Positions 15,691-24,198 of a DNA stretch of 64,000 nt are shown here, piece by piece. The DNA comes from JBHYDC01 sp051861205. Its GTDB lineage: Bacteria; Pseudomonadota; Alphaproteobacteria; Rhizobiales; Pleomorphomonadaceae. Every line of letters begins with the position of its first letter. The stretch's first letter is position 1. The notes under the pieces are model-generated. The model saw only the letters and a list, made by a program, of their open reading frames with translations. It did no database searches and had not been told where the DNA came from. The position numbers and the translations under genes are program-made. The DNA lies in assembly GCA_051861205.1 (NCBI GenBank), contig JBHYDC010000001.1:124001-188000 (forward strand). Direction: 5' to 3'.

Positions 15691-16534
15691 CCCCGTAAGC
15701 CCATTTCGCCGCCGCCGAGGTTTGCGCCCGCGCATCCCAAGCGGAGGCTCCCTCCCGGCGCACTGCCGATCCGATCGCCCGGTACACCCCGAGCGCCGTC
15801 GCGACCGCCAGCGCCGATCTGAACGGCAAAGCGGCGAGCCCATGTCCGGCCGATAGATAATAGGGCTCTGCTGCATCCAGTAGCCGCTCCGCGACATGCG
15901 CCACGCCCTCCCGGTAAGCCGCATCGGTAATCCCGTCCGGCTCGACACCCGCTTCGATCAGCCATCTGCGGGGCAGATAAACCCGCCCGATTTCCGCGTC
16001 ATCCATCACGTCGCGCGCGATGTTGGTAAGCTGGAACGCCACGCCGAGGTCCGACGCCCTGTCCAAGGTCGCCGCGTCGCTCGCGCCCATGATCCGGGCC
16101 ATCATCACGCCAACCACGCCGGCCACGTGGTAGCCGTAGTCGAGCACGTCCGTCAGCGTTTCATACTGCCGCCCGGTCGCGTCCATGCGAAAGCCGGCCA
16201 GATGCTGAAGCGGATCGCGGAGGGGAATAGCATGTCGTTTCACCACCTCCTGAAACCCCGCAAACGCCGGGTGCGTCATCGGCTCGCCCGAATAAGCGCG
16301 CCGCGTCAAGGCCTCCAGTCGCTCCAGCCGCAGCGTCGGCGAGCCCTCGCGCATGATGTGGCCGTGCCCCAGCATCTGCCCGTCCACCACATCGTCACAC
16401 GTCCGGCACCACGCATAGAGCAGAACCGCGCTCCGCCGCGTGCGCGGGTCGAACAGCCGGGCTGCGGCGGCAAAGCTTTTCGAGCCCTCACGGATGGCAC
16501 GTTGCGCGTTGGCCGCCGCATCCGCGCCGTTCAT
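15608..16534 (-). CDS. crtB: 15-cis-phytoene synthase
   Basis: A 308-residue squalene/phytoene synthase that joins two geranylgeranyl diphosphates. The two Asp-rich motifs are DDVVD (47-51) and ARDVMDDAEIGRVYLP; SKSFAAAARLF opens the fold. The frame runs back to 16945 but the ATG at 16534 overlaps the crtY stop in an ATGA junction and starts the conserved helix. Third gene of crtX-crtY-crtB. In Pantoea-type operons crtI stands between crtY and crtB; here it is absent and the two genes overlap. Confidence 0.93.
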   Translation of the reverse strand: MNGADAAANAQRAIREGSKSFAAAARLFDPRTRRSAVLLYAWCRTCDDVVDGQMLGHGHIMREGSPTLRLERLEALTRRAYSGEPMTHPAFAGFQEVVKRHAIPLRDPLQHLAGFRMDATGRQYETLTDVLDYGYHVAGVVGVMMARIMGASDAATLDRASDLGVAFQLTNIARDVMDDAEIGRVYLPRRWLIEAGVEPDGITDAAYREGVAHVAERLLDAAEPYYLSAGHGLAALPFRSALAVATALGVYRAIGSAVRREGASAWDARAQTSAAAKWAYGVMGFARAVRSRAAPPAPRDRRPLSRPS

Positions 16535-17691
16535 GCCGGCCTCCGGTGAAGCTGCGTCATCGAAAGCGCACGGATCGCCTCGCCCATCGGCACCGGTGGC
16601 TTGCCGGTCAGGATCTGGGCCTTGTCCAAAAGCGTCGGGCGCCCTGCGTAGAACCGCTCGATCAACGGATCCGGCAAGCGGTAGAAGCGGTCCATCACAC
16701 GCCACCGGTTTGCAGGTTCGCCGGCCAGGAACAACAGCCGGTTGACGAGCCGGAAGAACGCCCGTTCCCGCCAGAGCCGCACCGACTGCGCCCGCACGGC
16801 CTTGAACACCGGCTCCGGCGCCAGTACAGGCAATCCCGCGATCACATCCGCCAAGCGAACGGCGTCCGGCAGCGAATAGCCCGTCGTTGGGTGAAAAAAC
16901 CCGCCCGCCAGCCCCGCTGTTGGAACGCCACCGGTTGCCGCCCACAGCGCCTCGACGTTGCCGGAAAGCACGATCGGCAGGATCCCGCTTTCCTCCCGCA
17001 CCACCCGGTCCACCGCCCAGCCTTGGCTGGCCGCATAGGCGAGCACGGATCGGCGAAGCGCCGCCCGGTCAAGAGTCGGCCTATCAGCATAGCGGGTGTC
17101 CTCGACCAGCACGCGGTCTGGCGCGAAGGGCAGGGTGTAGACAAAGCGATAGCCGTCATCCTGCCCGGCGGTCGCGTCCATGATAATCGGCGCGGCGGGC
17201 GCCACGGGTTTTGAGAGCTGCAATTCCAAGCCGAGGAACTTCTGAAATCCGAGTGCCAAATGCCGAACAGGCGCAAGCCCGCGCGCGTCAATCACCACCC
17301 CCGCCGCAAGTCCGCTTCCGCTGTCGAACTGCACATGGCCGGGCCCGCGCGGTTCTGCCCGCGTGTTGAACCGAACGCGGTTCGCCAGCCGCTCGTTCAG
17401 CACCGCGTGAAACCGGTCCGAGGTCACGCTCGCATAGCCGCTTGCCAGCTTGCGCGTCCGGCCTGGAAACCGCACCGTCTGCTCGCTCCACCGATGTTCA
17501 ATGAATGGCTCGATGAAGGCCCGTTCGGAAGCGCTGAGATCGGTCTCGTGGAACGACCACGTATGGTTGCCGCCAAAACATGGGCCCGCCTCGATGATGG
17601 CGACGCTCACCTCCGGCCGCCGCTCGGCGAGCCGCCATGCGATCAATCCGCCCGCTAGCCCACCCCCGACGATCACCACGTCCGGCCTCAT
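16531..17691 (-). CDS. crtY: lycopene beta-cyclase
   Basis: A 386-residue FAD/NAD(P)-binding cyclase that closes both ends of lycopene. The N-terminal fingerprint GGGLAGGLIAWRLAERRP, the motif GGNHTWSFHETDL and the late FFHPTTGYSLPDAVRLAD are typical of CrtY. It overlaps crtX (ATGA, 17688-17691) and crtB (16531-16534), so the three genes are translationally coupled. Its substrate lycopene needs CrtI, which is not encoded in this window. Confidence 0.94.
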   Translation of the reverse strand: MRPDVVIVGGGLAGGLIAWRLAERRPEVSVAIIEAGPCFGGNHTWSFHETDLSASERAFIEPFIEHRWSEQTVRFPGRTRKLASGYASVTSDRFHAVLNERLANRVRFNTRAEPRGPGHVQFDSGSGLAAGVVIDARGLAPVRHLALGFQKFLGLELQLSKPVAPAAPIIMDATAGQDDGYRFVYTLPFAPDRVLVEDTRYADRPTLDRAALRRSVLAYAASQGWAVDRVVREESGILPIVLSGNVEALWAATGGVPTAGLAGGFFHPTTGYSLPDAVRLADVIAGLPVLAPEPVFKAVRAQSVRLWRERAFFRLVNRLLFLAGEPANRWRVMDRFYRLPDPLIERFYAGRPTLLDKAQILTGKPPVPMGEAIRALSMTQLHRRPA

Positions 17692-18953
17692 GCCACGTGC
17701 CTCCCCGTCATCACGGCACCGGCGGCGTGTTCAATCACGTCCGCCGCCCGTTCGGCCCCGCCCGCCATGGCGATTTCAGCTCCGATCGCCCGCGCGCAGG
17801 TGCGGAACGCGGGCTCGATGATGAGCCGCGCGATGGCTCGCTCAATAGCCCGCGAGGTCGCGATCCGGTGATCGAGCGAAAGCCCCGCTCCGTGATGAAC
17901 GATGCGCGCCGCCACACCCGGCTGATCGAAGGCGATCGGCAGCGCCAGCATCGGCACCCCGATGGACAAAGCGTCGAGCGCGGTGTTCAGCCCGGCGTGC
18001 GTCACGACCACGTCGGCCATGGCCAGCACGGCCCGCTGCGGCACGAAGTCCGTTACGATGTCGGCCGGCAGTGTCGCAGCCTGTCTCGGCGTCAGCTCAC
18101 CGCAATGGGCGAGCACCGTGTACAGTCCAAGCCGCCGGCAGGCCGACGCGATCCGCCGGAACAGCCCAAGCCGCCCACCCTGCATCGTTCCCAGCGAGAC
18201 GAAAGCGACCGCCCGCCCGCTGTCGGCCCAGGAGGGCGAGAAAACCCTGCGCACGTACTCAAGCCGTATCGGTCCAACGCCATGATGGCGGGCAAGCGGC
18301 ATCCGGCGCGGCAGGTCAAACCCCGGCACCATCTGGCTCACGGTCGCCACCCGCGAAAAGCAACGCGCCAGATCGCGCCGGTCGCCAAGCCCAAACCGCG
18401 CCGCGTTTCGCGCGATCGCGTGGGCATGCTCCCGCATCACGAACCGCACCACGGCCGCGCCGGCGGCATTGCGCCGTTCGCCGGCGGGCGACGGATCGAA
18501 GCCGAACGGCAGAACCGGAAGCGGCGCGATCGGGTCTGGCTCCATCGGTAGCGCCGCCGCTATCGATACGAAGGGCAGGCCTAGATAATCGGCGACGAGC
18601 CCTGCCGCCGGTTCCATCTGATCGCCGAGAACTGCGTTGATCCCGATTGCGCGAAAGGCGTCCGGCGCGCGTTGGCACAGCCAGTCGGTTGCGTTCGCCA
18701 TGTCGGCGACCACGCGAATCATCCCGAATGGCAGGGCAGGGTGGGCGGCCCGTGCCACGATCGCCGCTCGCCGACGCGCCGCCGACGGGGCCCCCAGTCC
18801 GTGGAACCCCAAATCGTGCGTGCGGATAAGCGGCGCCACATCATCCTGATGAAACAGTGTCACCCGGTGTCCGCGCGCGGCGAGCACCACGCTAAGTGCC
18901 TCGAAGACGGCGACGTGGCTGACAAAGACCGGAGCAAGACAACCGAAATGCAA
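17688..18953 (-). CDS. crtX: zeaxanthin glucosyltransferase
   Basis: A 421-residue GT1-family glycosyltransferase adding glucose to zeaxanthin hydroxyls, so the end product is probably zeaxanthin (di)glucoside. The N terminus HFGCLAPVFVSHVAVFEAL and the nucleotide-sugar signature DFVPQRAVLAMADVVVTHAGLNTALDAL are characteristic. The start is a TTG at 18953, supported by GAGGG six bases upstream and by the match of the N terminus to CrtX; no ATG is nearby. First gene of the crtXYB operon; the promoter must lie in the 310 bp upstream. Confidence 0.92.
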   Translation of the reverse strand: MHFGCLAPVFVSHVAVFEALSVVLAARGHRVTLFHQDDVAPLIRTHDLGFHGLGAPSAARRRAAIVARAAHPALPFGMIRVVADMANATDWLCQRAPDAFRAIGINAVLGDQMEPAAGLVADYLGLPFVSIAAALPMEPDPIAPLPVLPFGFDPSPAGERRNAAGAAVVRFVMREHAHAIARNAARFGLGDRRDLARCFSRVATVSQMVPGFDLPRRMPLARHHGVGPIRLEYVRRVFSPSWADSGRAVAFVSLGTMQGGRLGLFRRIASACRRLGLYTVLAHCGELTPRQAATLPADIVTDFVPQRAVLAMADVVVTHAGLNTALDALSIGVPMLALPIAFDQPGVAARIVHHGAGLSLDHRIATSRAIERAIARLIIEPAFRTCARAIGAEIAMAGGAERAADVIEHAAGAVMTGRHVA

Positions 18954-19263
18954 GCGGCCCTCGCGGATGTAACGGTGTGGAAGCGACCGCTACTAACCCT
19001 TGGATGATCGACTTTGTTTCATGGGTTCGGGATCCGGCCAACCCCGAAGCGTAAGTCGGGGCAACGCTAAGGGGAATACAGTAAAAACAAATAAATTCTG
19101 AGAAAAGATCATGCTGTATCAAACGGATCATCCACTATAGCTATGAATTACGCAGAAAACGGAACGAAACAAAAGAATACCCGTTTGAGAAACATGGCGT
19201 CGATAAAGACGCGGTCCAGCTAAAGCGAGGCATGCGAGGCTGGAAATGACCTGGGAGACCCAA
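18954..19263. other. intergenic region between crtX and a divergent small gene
   Basis: 310 bp without a convincing gene. The middle (about 19070-19150) is clearly more AT-rich than its surroundings and is the likely site of divergent promoters for crtX (minus) and the small secreted protein (plus). On the minus strand a short GC-rich hairpin can form from CCGACTTACGCTTCGG (19046-19061), downstream of that AT-rich part and therefore in the crtX leader. No operator with a known owner was recognised. Confidence 0.4.
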
Positions 19264-19578
19264 ATGATCGGCAACTTCATGAAGTCAACCGTCCTTGCAG
19301 CAGCCCTTTTTACAGCCGCCGTTGCTCCTTCCTTCGCGCAGGATAGCTCATCCGGCGGTAAATCCGGTAACGCGGCGTCGGGGGAGTCCACCACCAATTC
19401 AACGCAGTCCGGCACACCCGGCTCGGCCGGCAATGAGACGGGCAGCACCGCAACCGGATCGAGTTCCGGCGGTGTTTCGGCGAACCCGAACGAAAATTTG
19501 AACGCGACCACCCCCGAGCAGTCGATCGATTGCCCTCCGGGCACGGCCCGTGTAACGGGCACCGACGAGTGCCGCTGA
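19264..19578 (+). CDS. small secreted Ser/Gly/Thr-rich protein of unknown function
   Basis: A 104-residue protein with a clear signal peptide (MKSTVLAAALFTAAVAPSFA, cleavage before QDSS). The mature part is low-complexity, rich in Ser, Gly, Thr and Asn, and ends in a conserved-looking patch IDCPPGTARVTGTDECR with two Cys that could form a disulfide. ATG 19264 has GGGAG six bases upstream; an alternative ATG at 19279 would begin exactly at the signal sequence. A strong terminator follows, so it is a single-gene transcript. Similar small exported proteins are common and uncharacterised in Rhizobiales. Confidence 0.7.
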   Translation: MIGNFMKSTVLAAALFTAAVAPSFAQDSSSGGKSGNAASGESTTNSTQSGTPGSAGNETGSTATGSSSGGVSANPNENLNATTPEQSIDCPPGTARVTGTDECR

Positions 19579-19619
19579 TCGCCTGAACCATCTGAAGCGG
19601 CCCAGCCCATCAAAATCAG

Positions 19620-19644
19620 GGCGCCTCGTCAGGGGCGCCTTTTT
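19620..19644 (+). terminator. Rho-independent terminator of the small secreted protein gene
   Basis: An eight-pair stem GGCGCCTC / GGGGCGCC (one G-T pair) closes a GTCA loop and is followed directly by five T. Confidence 0.9.
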
Positions 19645-20120
19645 CGATGATTTTCACGCGCGAATCAGGTGGCTGCAGGCCCTTTATCGTGTGCGATGGC
19701 ATAGCGCTCGGTAGGGTCACCTATACATAAGGCTTTACAAATCGGTCCGCCATCCCGGCGGCTGTCCTCCGGCAGCCTTGTTTACGAGGCGTTAACGTCT
19801 TGCTCTGCTTCAGCAATCCGCCATACCAGCGCGCCGTTGCAAGAATGCAACAATCTGCATCAAAGCTAGATACCTTCAGTTTTTTACATATATAAACAGT
19901 TGAATGCGTGACCTTGATCAGTCACCTTCCCTTAGCGAGTTCGGAAACGCCGACTCACCGCTTCGTAAGTACAAGCCGCCTGTGGTGGCGGTTCGGAACA
20001 AGCGAAACGGAGACATACGGGGACTGGCCGAGGAAAAAGACCGGGCCCGCGAAGCTTTCGCTTCGCGGAACGGAGATCTTTTGCCGGATCCTCCACTGTA
20101 ATGACTTTGGAGGTCAGGAC
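19645..20120 (+). promoter_or_regulatory. long leader and promoter region of the porin gene
   Basis: 476 bp without a supported gene. An inverted repeat TTGCA-AGAA-TGCAA lies at 19837-19850 and an AT-rich block with TACATATATAAA at about 19886-19897 is the best -10-like candidate. A perfect nine-pair hairpin with loop TTTC (arms CCGCGAAGC 20047-20055 and GCTTCGCGG 20060-20068) sits 53 bp before the porin ATG, without a T-run, so it is more likely an mRNA-stability or translational control element than a terminator. RBS GGAGGT at 20109. Confidence 0.45.
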
Positions 20121-21245
20121 ATGAAAATAAAGAGTACCCTGCTCGGCGCCTGCGCTGGACTTATGGTTGCTTCGACTGCGAATGCTGCCGATCTCCCCGG
20201 CGAGATTATTCCCGTCGCCGTCGATTACGTTAAGGTTTGTGACACCTTCGGCGCCGGTTTTTTCTACATCCCCGGAACTGAAACCTGCTTTGCAATCAAC
20301 GGCCGCGTCCGCTTCGGTGGCACATATGTCTCCGCTCGCGATACCGGTCTGGAAGACTCCGACCTCAACGGCGACGATGCAACGGGCATGTTTGCCGATG
20401 GTCGCGTCGGCTTCGACGCCCGCACAGCCACCGAATATGGCACGCTGCGTTCGTATCTGCGTATCACCACGGGCGCCTTGAACATCAGCGGTTCACAGGA
20501 AGCTATCAACGAATTCAACGATTTGACGCTCGGTAACCGCGGCGCTCAATTCGATCAGGTGTTCATCCAGCTCGGCTATCTCACTGCAGGCTTCGCCGAC
20601 GACCTCTACAACGGCGACGTCCTCTACGGCGAGCGCACCTTCGCCACCACTGGCGACCAGAGCCGCCTTCAGGCAACGGTCATCGTTGACAACCTCGGCG
20701 GCGGCTTCTTCCTCGGCGCCTCGCTCTCGGAAGCCAACGCCAACCTCCTGGCCCGCCCGAATGTCGACACCGATAACGGCGATCTGCGCGTCGAAGCCAT
20801 CGCCGGTATCACCGGTCAGACCTGGGGCGGTGTGGACATCTCGTTCCTCTACACACCGAACGGAGTGGACGTCCGCAACACAGCAGGCGCCGTGGTCGAT
20901 ACCGATGACTTCTTTGCTGTCAAAGGTACTGCCAACCTGAAGCTGATCGAAAACTTCGACATCCGCCTCGTCGCAGCCTACGAGGACTCTAGCGAGTCCA
21001 ACCAAGTGACTCTCGCGGGTGCCTTGAAGTATGGATTCTCCGATGCCCTCGATATCTACACAGGTCTGCGTTATGACATCGTCGACAACGACGATGACGA
21101 TGATATCTTCGCCGCCAACCTCGGCCTCGACTACACCCTCACGCCCGGCCTCGTCTTGACGGCGGAAGCGACCTACCAGACCGACGGCGGCTTCGAGGAC
21201 GAGGATCAGTACACCGGCTTGCTGCTGCTGACCCGCAGCTGGTAA
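20121..21245 (+). CDS. Omp2b-type alphaproteobacterial porin
   Basis: A 374-residue outer-membrane protein with signal peptide (MKIKSTLLGACAGLMVASTANA, cleaved before ADLPG). The segment DYVKVCDTFGAGFFYIPGTETCFAINGRVRFGG, with its Cys pair, is the hallmark of the porin_2 family of Brucella and rhizobia, and the protein ends in the C-terminal aromatic LLTRSW needed for outer-membrane assembly. An acidic run DNDDDDD near residue 325 is likely a surface or pore loop. The frame opens at 19908 but ATG 20121 carries the signal peptide and an RBS. It has a long leader and its own terminator. Confidence 0.95.
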   Translation: MKIKSTLLGACAGLMVASTANAADLPGEIIPVAVDYVKVCDTFGAGFFYIPGTETCFAINGRVRFGGTYVSARDTGLEDSDLNGDDATGMFADGRVGFDARTATEYGTLRSYLRITTGALNISGSQEAINEFNDLTLGNRGAQFDQVFIQLGYLTAGFADDLYNGDVLYGERTFATTGDQSRLQATVIVDNLGGGFFLGASLSEANANLLARPNVDTDNGDLRVEAIAGITGQTWGGVDISFLYTPNGVDVRNTAGAVVDTDDFFAVKGTANLKLIENFDIRLVAAYEDSSESNQVTLAGALKYGFSDALDIYTGLRYDIVDNDDDDDIFAANLGLDYTLTPGLVLTAEATYQTDGGFEDEDQYTGLLLLTRSW

Positions 21246-21275
21246 TCGGCCTGTAGCAAACCGCACCAGCAACGA

Positions 21276-21302
21276 GGGCCCGGTTCACGCCGGGCCCTTT
21301 TT
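21276..21302 (+). terminator. Rho-independent terminator of the porin gene
   Basis: A perfect eight-pair stem GGGCCCGG / CCGGGCCC with loop TTCACG, followed by five T. Confidence 0.93.
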
Positions 21303-21453
21303 CTTGGCCGGATCATGCGGCTTCAAAACGCGCGACCGCTGGCCTTTGCGGGCCCATCTCTCCCTTTCGCAACGCGCAGCAAACCGATAAGGAACGGCGG
21401 GGCAGCCCTGCCCCTTTTTTCGCTCGCTCGCATCATGGAGAGGTTGGCCCGCG

Positions 21454-22311
21454 ATGACCGCCGTTAAAACCCACATCCTGACTCTGTCTTGTCAGGACCG
21501 CCCCCGCATTGTCGCCCGTGTGACGGCGGCGCTCGCGGATCTCGGCGGTAACATCGCGGAAAGTGCTCAGTTCTGGGACCGGGTCACGAACCGATTCTTC
21601 ATGCGCATCGCGTTCCAGGCTCCGGCGGACCTGACGCATGACGCCATTCGCGAATCGCTCGCGCCCGTCATTCGGGCTTTCGACATGACCACCACGTTGA
21701 TCGACGGCGGCCGCGTGCCGAAGATCATCATCATGGTCTCCAAGTTCGACCACGGCCTCCAACATCTAATGTATCAGATTCGGGTCGGCTGGCTCAGTGC
21801 CGAAGTCATCGCGATCGTGTCGAACCATGAAGGCAGCCGCACCTTCGCCGAACAGAATGGCATTCCTTTTCATTACTGGCCCGTCGACAAGACCAACAAA
21901 CCCGAACAGGAAGCTCGCCTCATCGCGCTGGCGGAAGAAAGTGGTGCGGATCTTGTGGTTCTCGCCCGCTACATGCAGGTGCTTTCGGACAATCTGTCCT
22001 CGCGCCTGTTTGGAAAGGTAATCAACATTCACCATTCCTTCCTGCCGAGCTTCAAGGGCGCTAAGCCCTATCATCAAGCCCACGAGCGCGGCGTGAAGAT
22101 CATCGGCGCCACCGCCCATTACGTGACGCCGGATCTCGACGAAGGTCCGATCATCGAGCAGGAGACCGAGCGGGTGTCGCACGCTCTGTCCGCCGAGGAT
22201 TTCGTTGCCGTCGGGCGTGATATCGAAAGCCGCGTGCTTGCCCGTGCCGTCAAGATGCACCTGGAAGCGCGGGTGCTTCTCAACGGTCACCGCACCGTGG
22301 TCTTCTCGTAA
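21454..22311 (+). CDS. purU: formyltetrahydrofolate deformylase
   Basis: A 285-residue PurU: an N-terminal ACT regulatory domain (LTLSCQDRPRIVARVTAALADLGGNI, residues 8-33) and a formyltransferase-fold hydrolase. The catalytic Asn-His-Asp set is in INIHHSFLPSFKGAKPYHQA and in AHYVTPDLDEGPIIEQ. It splits 10-formyl-THF to THF and formate, balancing the one-carbon pool. It stands alone between the porin terminator and a convergent amidohydrolase gene 9 bp away. Confidence 0.95.
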   Translation: MTAVKTHILTLSCQDRPRIVARVTAALADLGGNIAESAQFWDRVTNRFFMRIAFQAPADLTHDAIRESLAPVIRAFDMTTTLIDGGRVPKIIIMVSKFDHGLQHLMYQIRVGWLSAEVIAIVSNHEGSRTFAEQNGIPFHYWPVDKTNKPEQEARLIALAEESGADLVVLARYMQVLSDNLSSRLFGKVINIHHSFLPSFKGAKPYHQAHERGVKIIGATAHYVTPDLDEGPIIEQETERVSHALSAEDFVAVGRDIESRVLARAVKMHLEARVLLNGHRTVVFS

Positions 22312-22320
22312 CGCCGCGGA

Positions 22321-23157
22321 TCATATCCGGTAGATGCGCCGGGCGTTGCCCTGGAGAAGGCGGGTTTTCTCGCCTTCGCTGGCCCCCGCGATCAGCTGAT
22401 GCGTCGCCTCCACCCAGCGCGTCAGATTGGCCGTCAACGTGCACACCGGCCAGTCGCTGCCCCACACCACCCGGTCCCATCCAAAGCTTTCGATGGCATG
22501 GGTTACGAACGGTCGGAGATCCTCCACCGTCCACTCGTCCGCGCCATAGGCAACGACGCCGGAGATCTTCACCGCCACATTCGGCCGCCGGGCGATTTCG
22601 GTGATGCCCTCCGCCCACGGGTGCACCGCCCGGTCCTTCACCGCCGGCACGCCGCAATGGTCGAGGATGAAGAAAACGTCGGGCGCAAGATCCACAAGCG
22701 CGATCGCCCGGTCGATCTGATGCGGTAGCGCGCAAATGTCGAAGCTGAGCCCGGTTCCCGACAACCGCCGGAGGTTCGTCCGAAACAGCGCCGCTTCGGA
22801 AAGCGCGTCCGGCTGCGTGTGCAGGATGCGCCGAAAGCCCTTCACGAACCCGTTGCCGGCGAACCGCTCCACGAAGGCGGGAAAGGCCGGATCCTCGGGC
22901 CGGCACGCGCTGATCGCCCCTCGAATCAAACATCCCGGCTGCGCGGCGACGGCCTTCACCATCGCGGTTTCCGCCTCGATCTCGGCCTCGGCGACATCCA
23001 CTTCCATGTGAAGGACATCGGTAATGCCAAGCCGCTGCGCTTCGGCGGCGTAGGTCTCGTAGAGATGGTCTTTGTGAAGCCGCGGCGCTTCTCCAAGCCA
23101 GGGGTAATCTAGCTTCGCCAGATCGATGATATGCAAATGCGTGTCGACGATCATCAT
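22321..23157 (-). CDS. amidohydrolase-2 family lactonase, probably L-fucono/L-rhamnono-lactonase
   Basis: A 278-residue TIM-barrel metal hydrolase. VDTHLHI gives the first metal His pair, FILDHCGVP and GSDWPVC the later His and Asp. This group includes L-fuconolactonase and related sugar-lactone hydrolases. ATG 23157 follows a GGGGG; an ATG three bases later is equally possible, and the longer frame to 23250 is not supported. It is divergent from an SDR and an FAH-family hydrolase that fit later steps of the same non-phosphorylated deoxy-sugar pathway. The dehydrogenase and dehydratase of that route are not obvious nearby. Confidence 0.8.
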   Translation of the reverse strand: MMIVDTHLHIIDLAKLDYPWLGEAPRLHKDHLYETYAAEAQRLGITDVLHMEVDVAEAEIEAETAMVKAVAAQPGCLIRGAISACRPEDPAFPAFVERFAGNGFVKGFRRILHTQPDALSEAALFRTNLRRLSGTGLSFDICALPHQIDRAIALVDLAPDVFFILDHCGVPAVKDRAVHPWAEGITEIARRPNVAVKISGVVAYGADEWTVEDLRPFVTHAIESFGWDRVVWGSDWPVCTLTANLTRWVEATHQLIAGASEGEKTRLLQGNARRIYRI

Positions 23158-23349
23158 AATCGAACCCCCGATGGTGCCCAACCGCGTGAAACCCGCTTCG
23201 GGATCGTCTCGAACGTTGGTTTGGCAATGGTAATCTACGTGCGCGAACACTAGAACAGCAGCCTAGCCGGACGAAACGGCAAGTTTCAGATCACGCGGCG
23301 AGGGGGTCGAAGCGGCCCTGCATCGCCGTGCAATCGGGGGATATTCATC

Positions 23350-24087
23350 GTGACCGCATCGCTGCACGGCAAGATTGCCGTGGTCACCGCCGCCGCCCAG
23401 GGCATCGGGCGCGCCTCCGTCGAGGCTCTGGCCAAGGCCGGCGCCGTCGTCTACGCGACCGACATCGCCGAGGACCGTCTCGCCGATCTCGCGGGCCTCG
23501 AAAATGTTCACACGGCCCGGCTCGATGTGCGCAGTCCCGACGCGATTACGGCCTTCGCGGGCCAGTTCCCCGCCGGCATCGACATCCTCTTCAACTGCGC
23601 CGGCTATGTTCACGCTGGTTCGATTCTCGACTGCACCGAGGACGAGTGGGCCTTTGCCTTGGACCTCAACGTCACAGCCATGATGCGCATGATCAAAGCC
23701 TTCCTGCCGGGCATGCTTGAGCGGGGAAGCGGCTCCATCATCAACATGTCGAGCGTCGCCTCCTCCGTCAAAGGCGTACCGAACCGCTTCGCCTATTCCG
23801 CCTCAAAGGCGGCGGTGATCGGGCTCACCAAGTCCGTCGCCGCCGATTTCGTCGGCAAAGGCATCCGCTGCAACGCCATCTGCCCCGGTACGGTGGAGAG
23901 CCCGTCGCTGCAAGACCGGCTGCGCTCCACCGGCGACTTCGACGCAGCCCGCGCCGCCTTCGTCGCCCGCCAGCCGATGGGCCGGATCGGCCAGCCCGAC
24001 GAGATTGCCGCCCTCGTGGTTTATCTCGCCGGCGCCACCTTCACTACCGGTCAAGCGCACGTCATCGACGGCGGCTGGACCGGCTGA
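23350..24087 (+). CDS. SDR dehydrogenase, probably 2-keto-3-deoxy-L-fuconate (or -rhamnonate) 4-dehydrogenase
   Basis: A 245-residue classical SDR. The cofactor loop is TAAAQGIGRASVEAL, followed by an Asp (ATDIAED) that favours NAD; NCAG, the catalytic Ser in NMSSVASS and YSASK complete the active site. The start is a GTG at 23350. The close pairing with a lactonase and an FAH hydrolase points to the step that oxidises 2-keto-3-deoxy-L-fuconate to the 2,4-diketo acid. Human DHRS6-like dehydrogenases belong to the same subgroup, so a 3-hydroxybutyrate-type role cannot be excluded from the sequence alone. Confidence 0.78.
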   Translation: MTASLHGKIAVVTAAAQGIGRASVEALAKAGAVVYATDIAEDRLADLAGLENVHTARLDVRSPDAITAFAGQFPAGIDILFNCAGYVHAGSILDCTEDEWAFALDLNVTAMMRMIKAFLPGMLERGSGSIINMSSVASSVKGVPNRFAYSASKAAVIGLTKSVAADFVGKGIRCNAICPGTVESPSLQDRLRSTGDFDAARAAFVARQPMGRIGQPDEIAALVVYLAGATFTTGQAHVIDGGWTG

Positions 24088-24198
24088 CGCATCTGCCGGA
24101 AACCGGCGTTCTGCGCCCACCCGTTCTTGTTCCGGGCCGGCATCGCCGCTAAACGGTGATAGGTTCGCTTTCTGACGTTCGTTCAAGGAAAATGGCTT

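Noticed and set aside
19904..20101. 65-codon open frame in the porin leader
   Set aside because: No ribosome-binding site, no family resemblance, and it contains the perfect hairpin 20047-20068.
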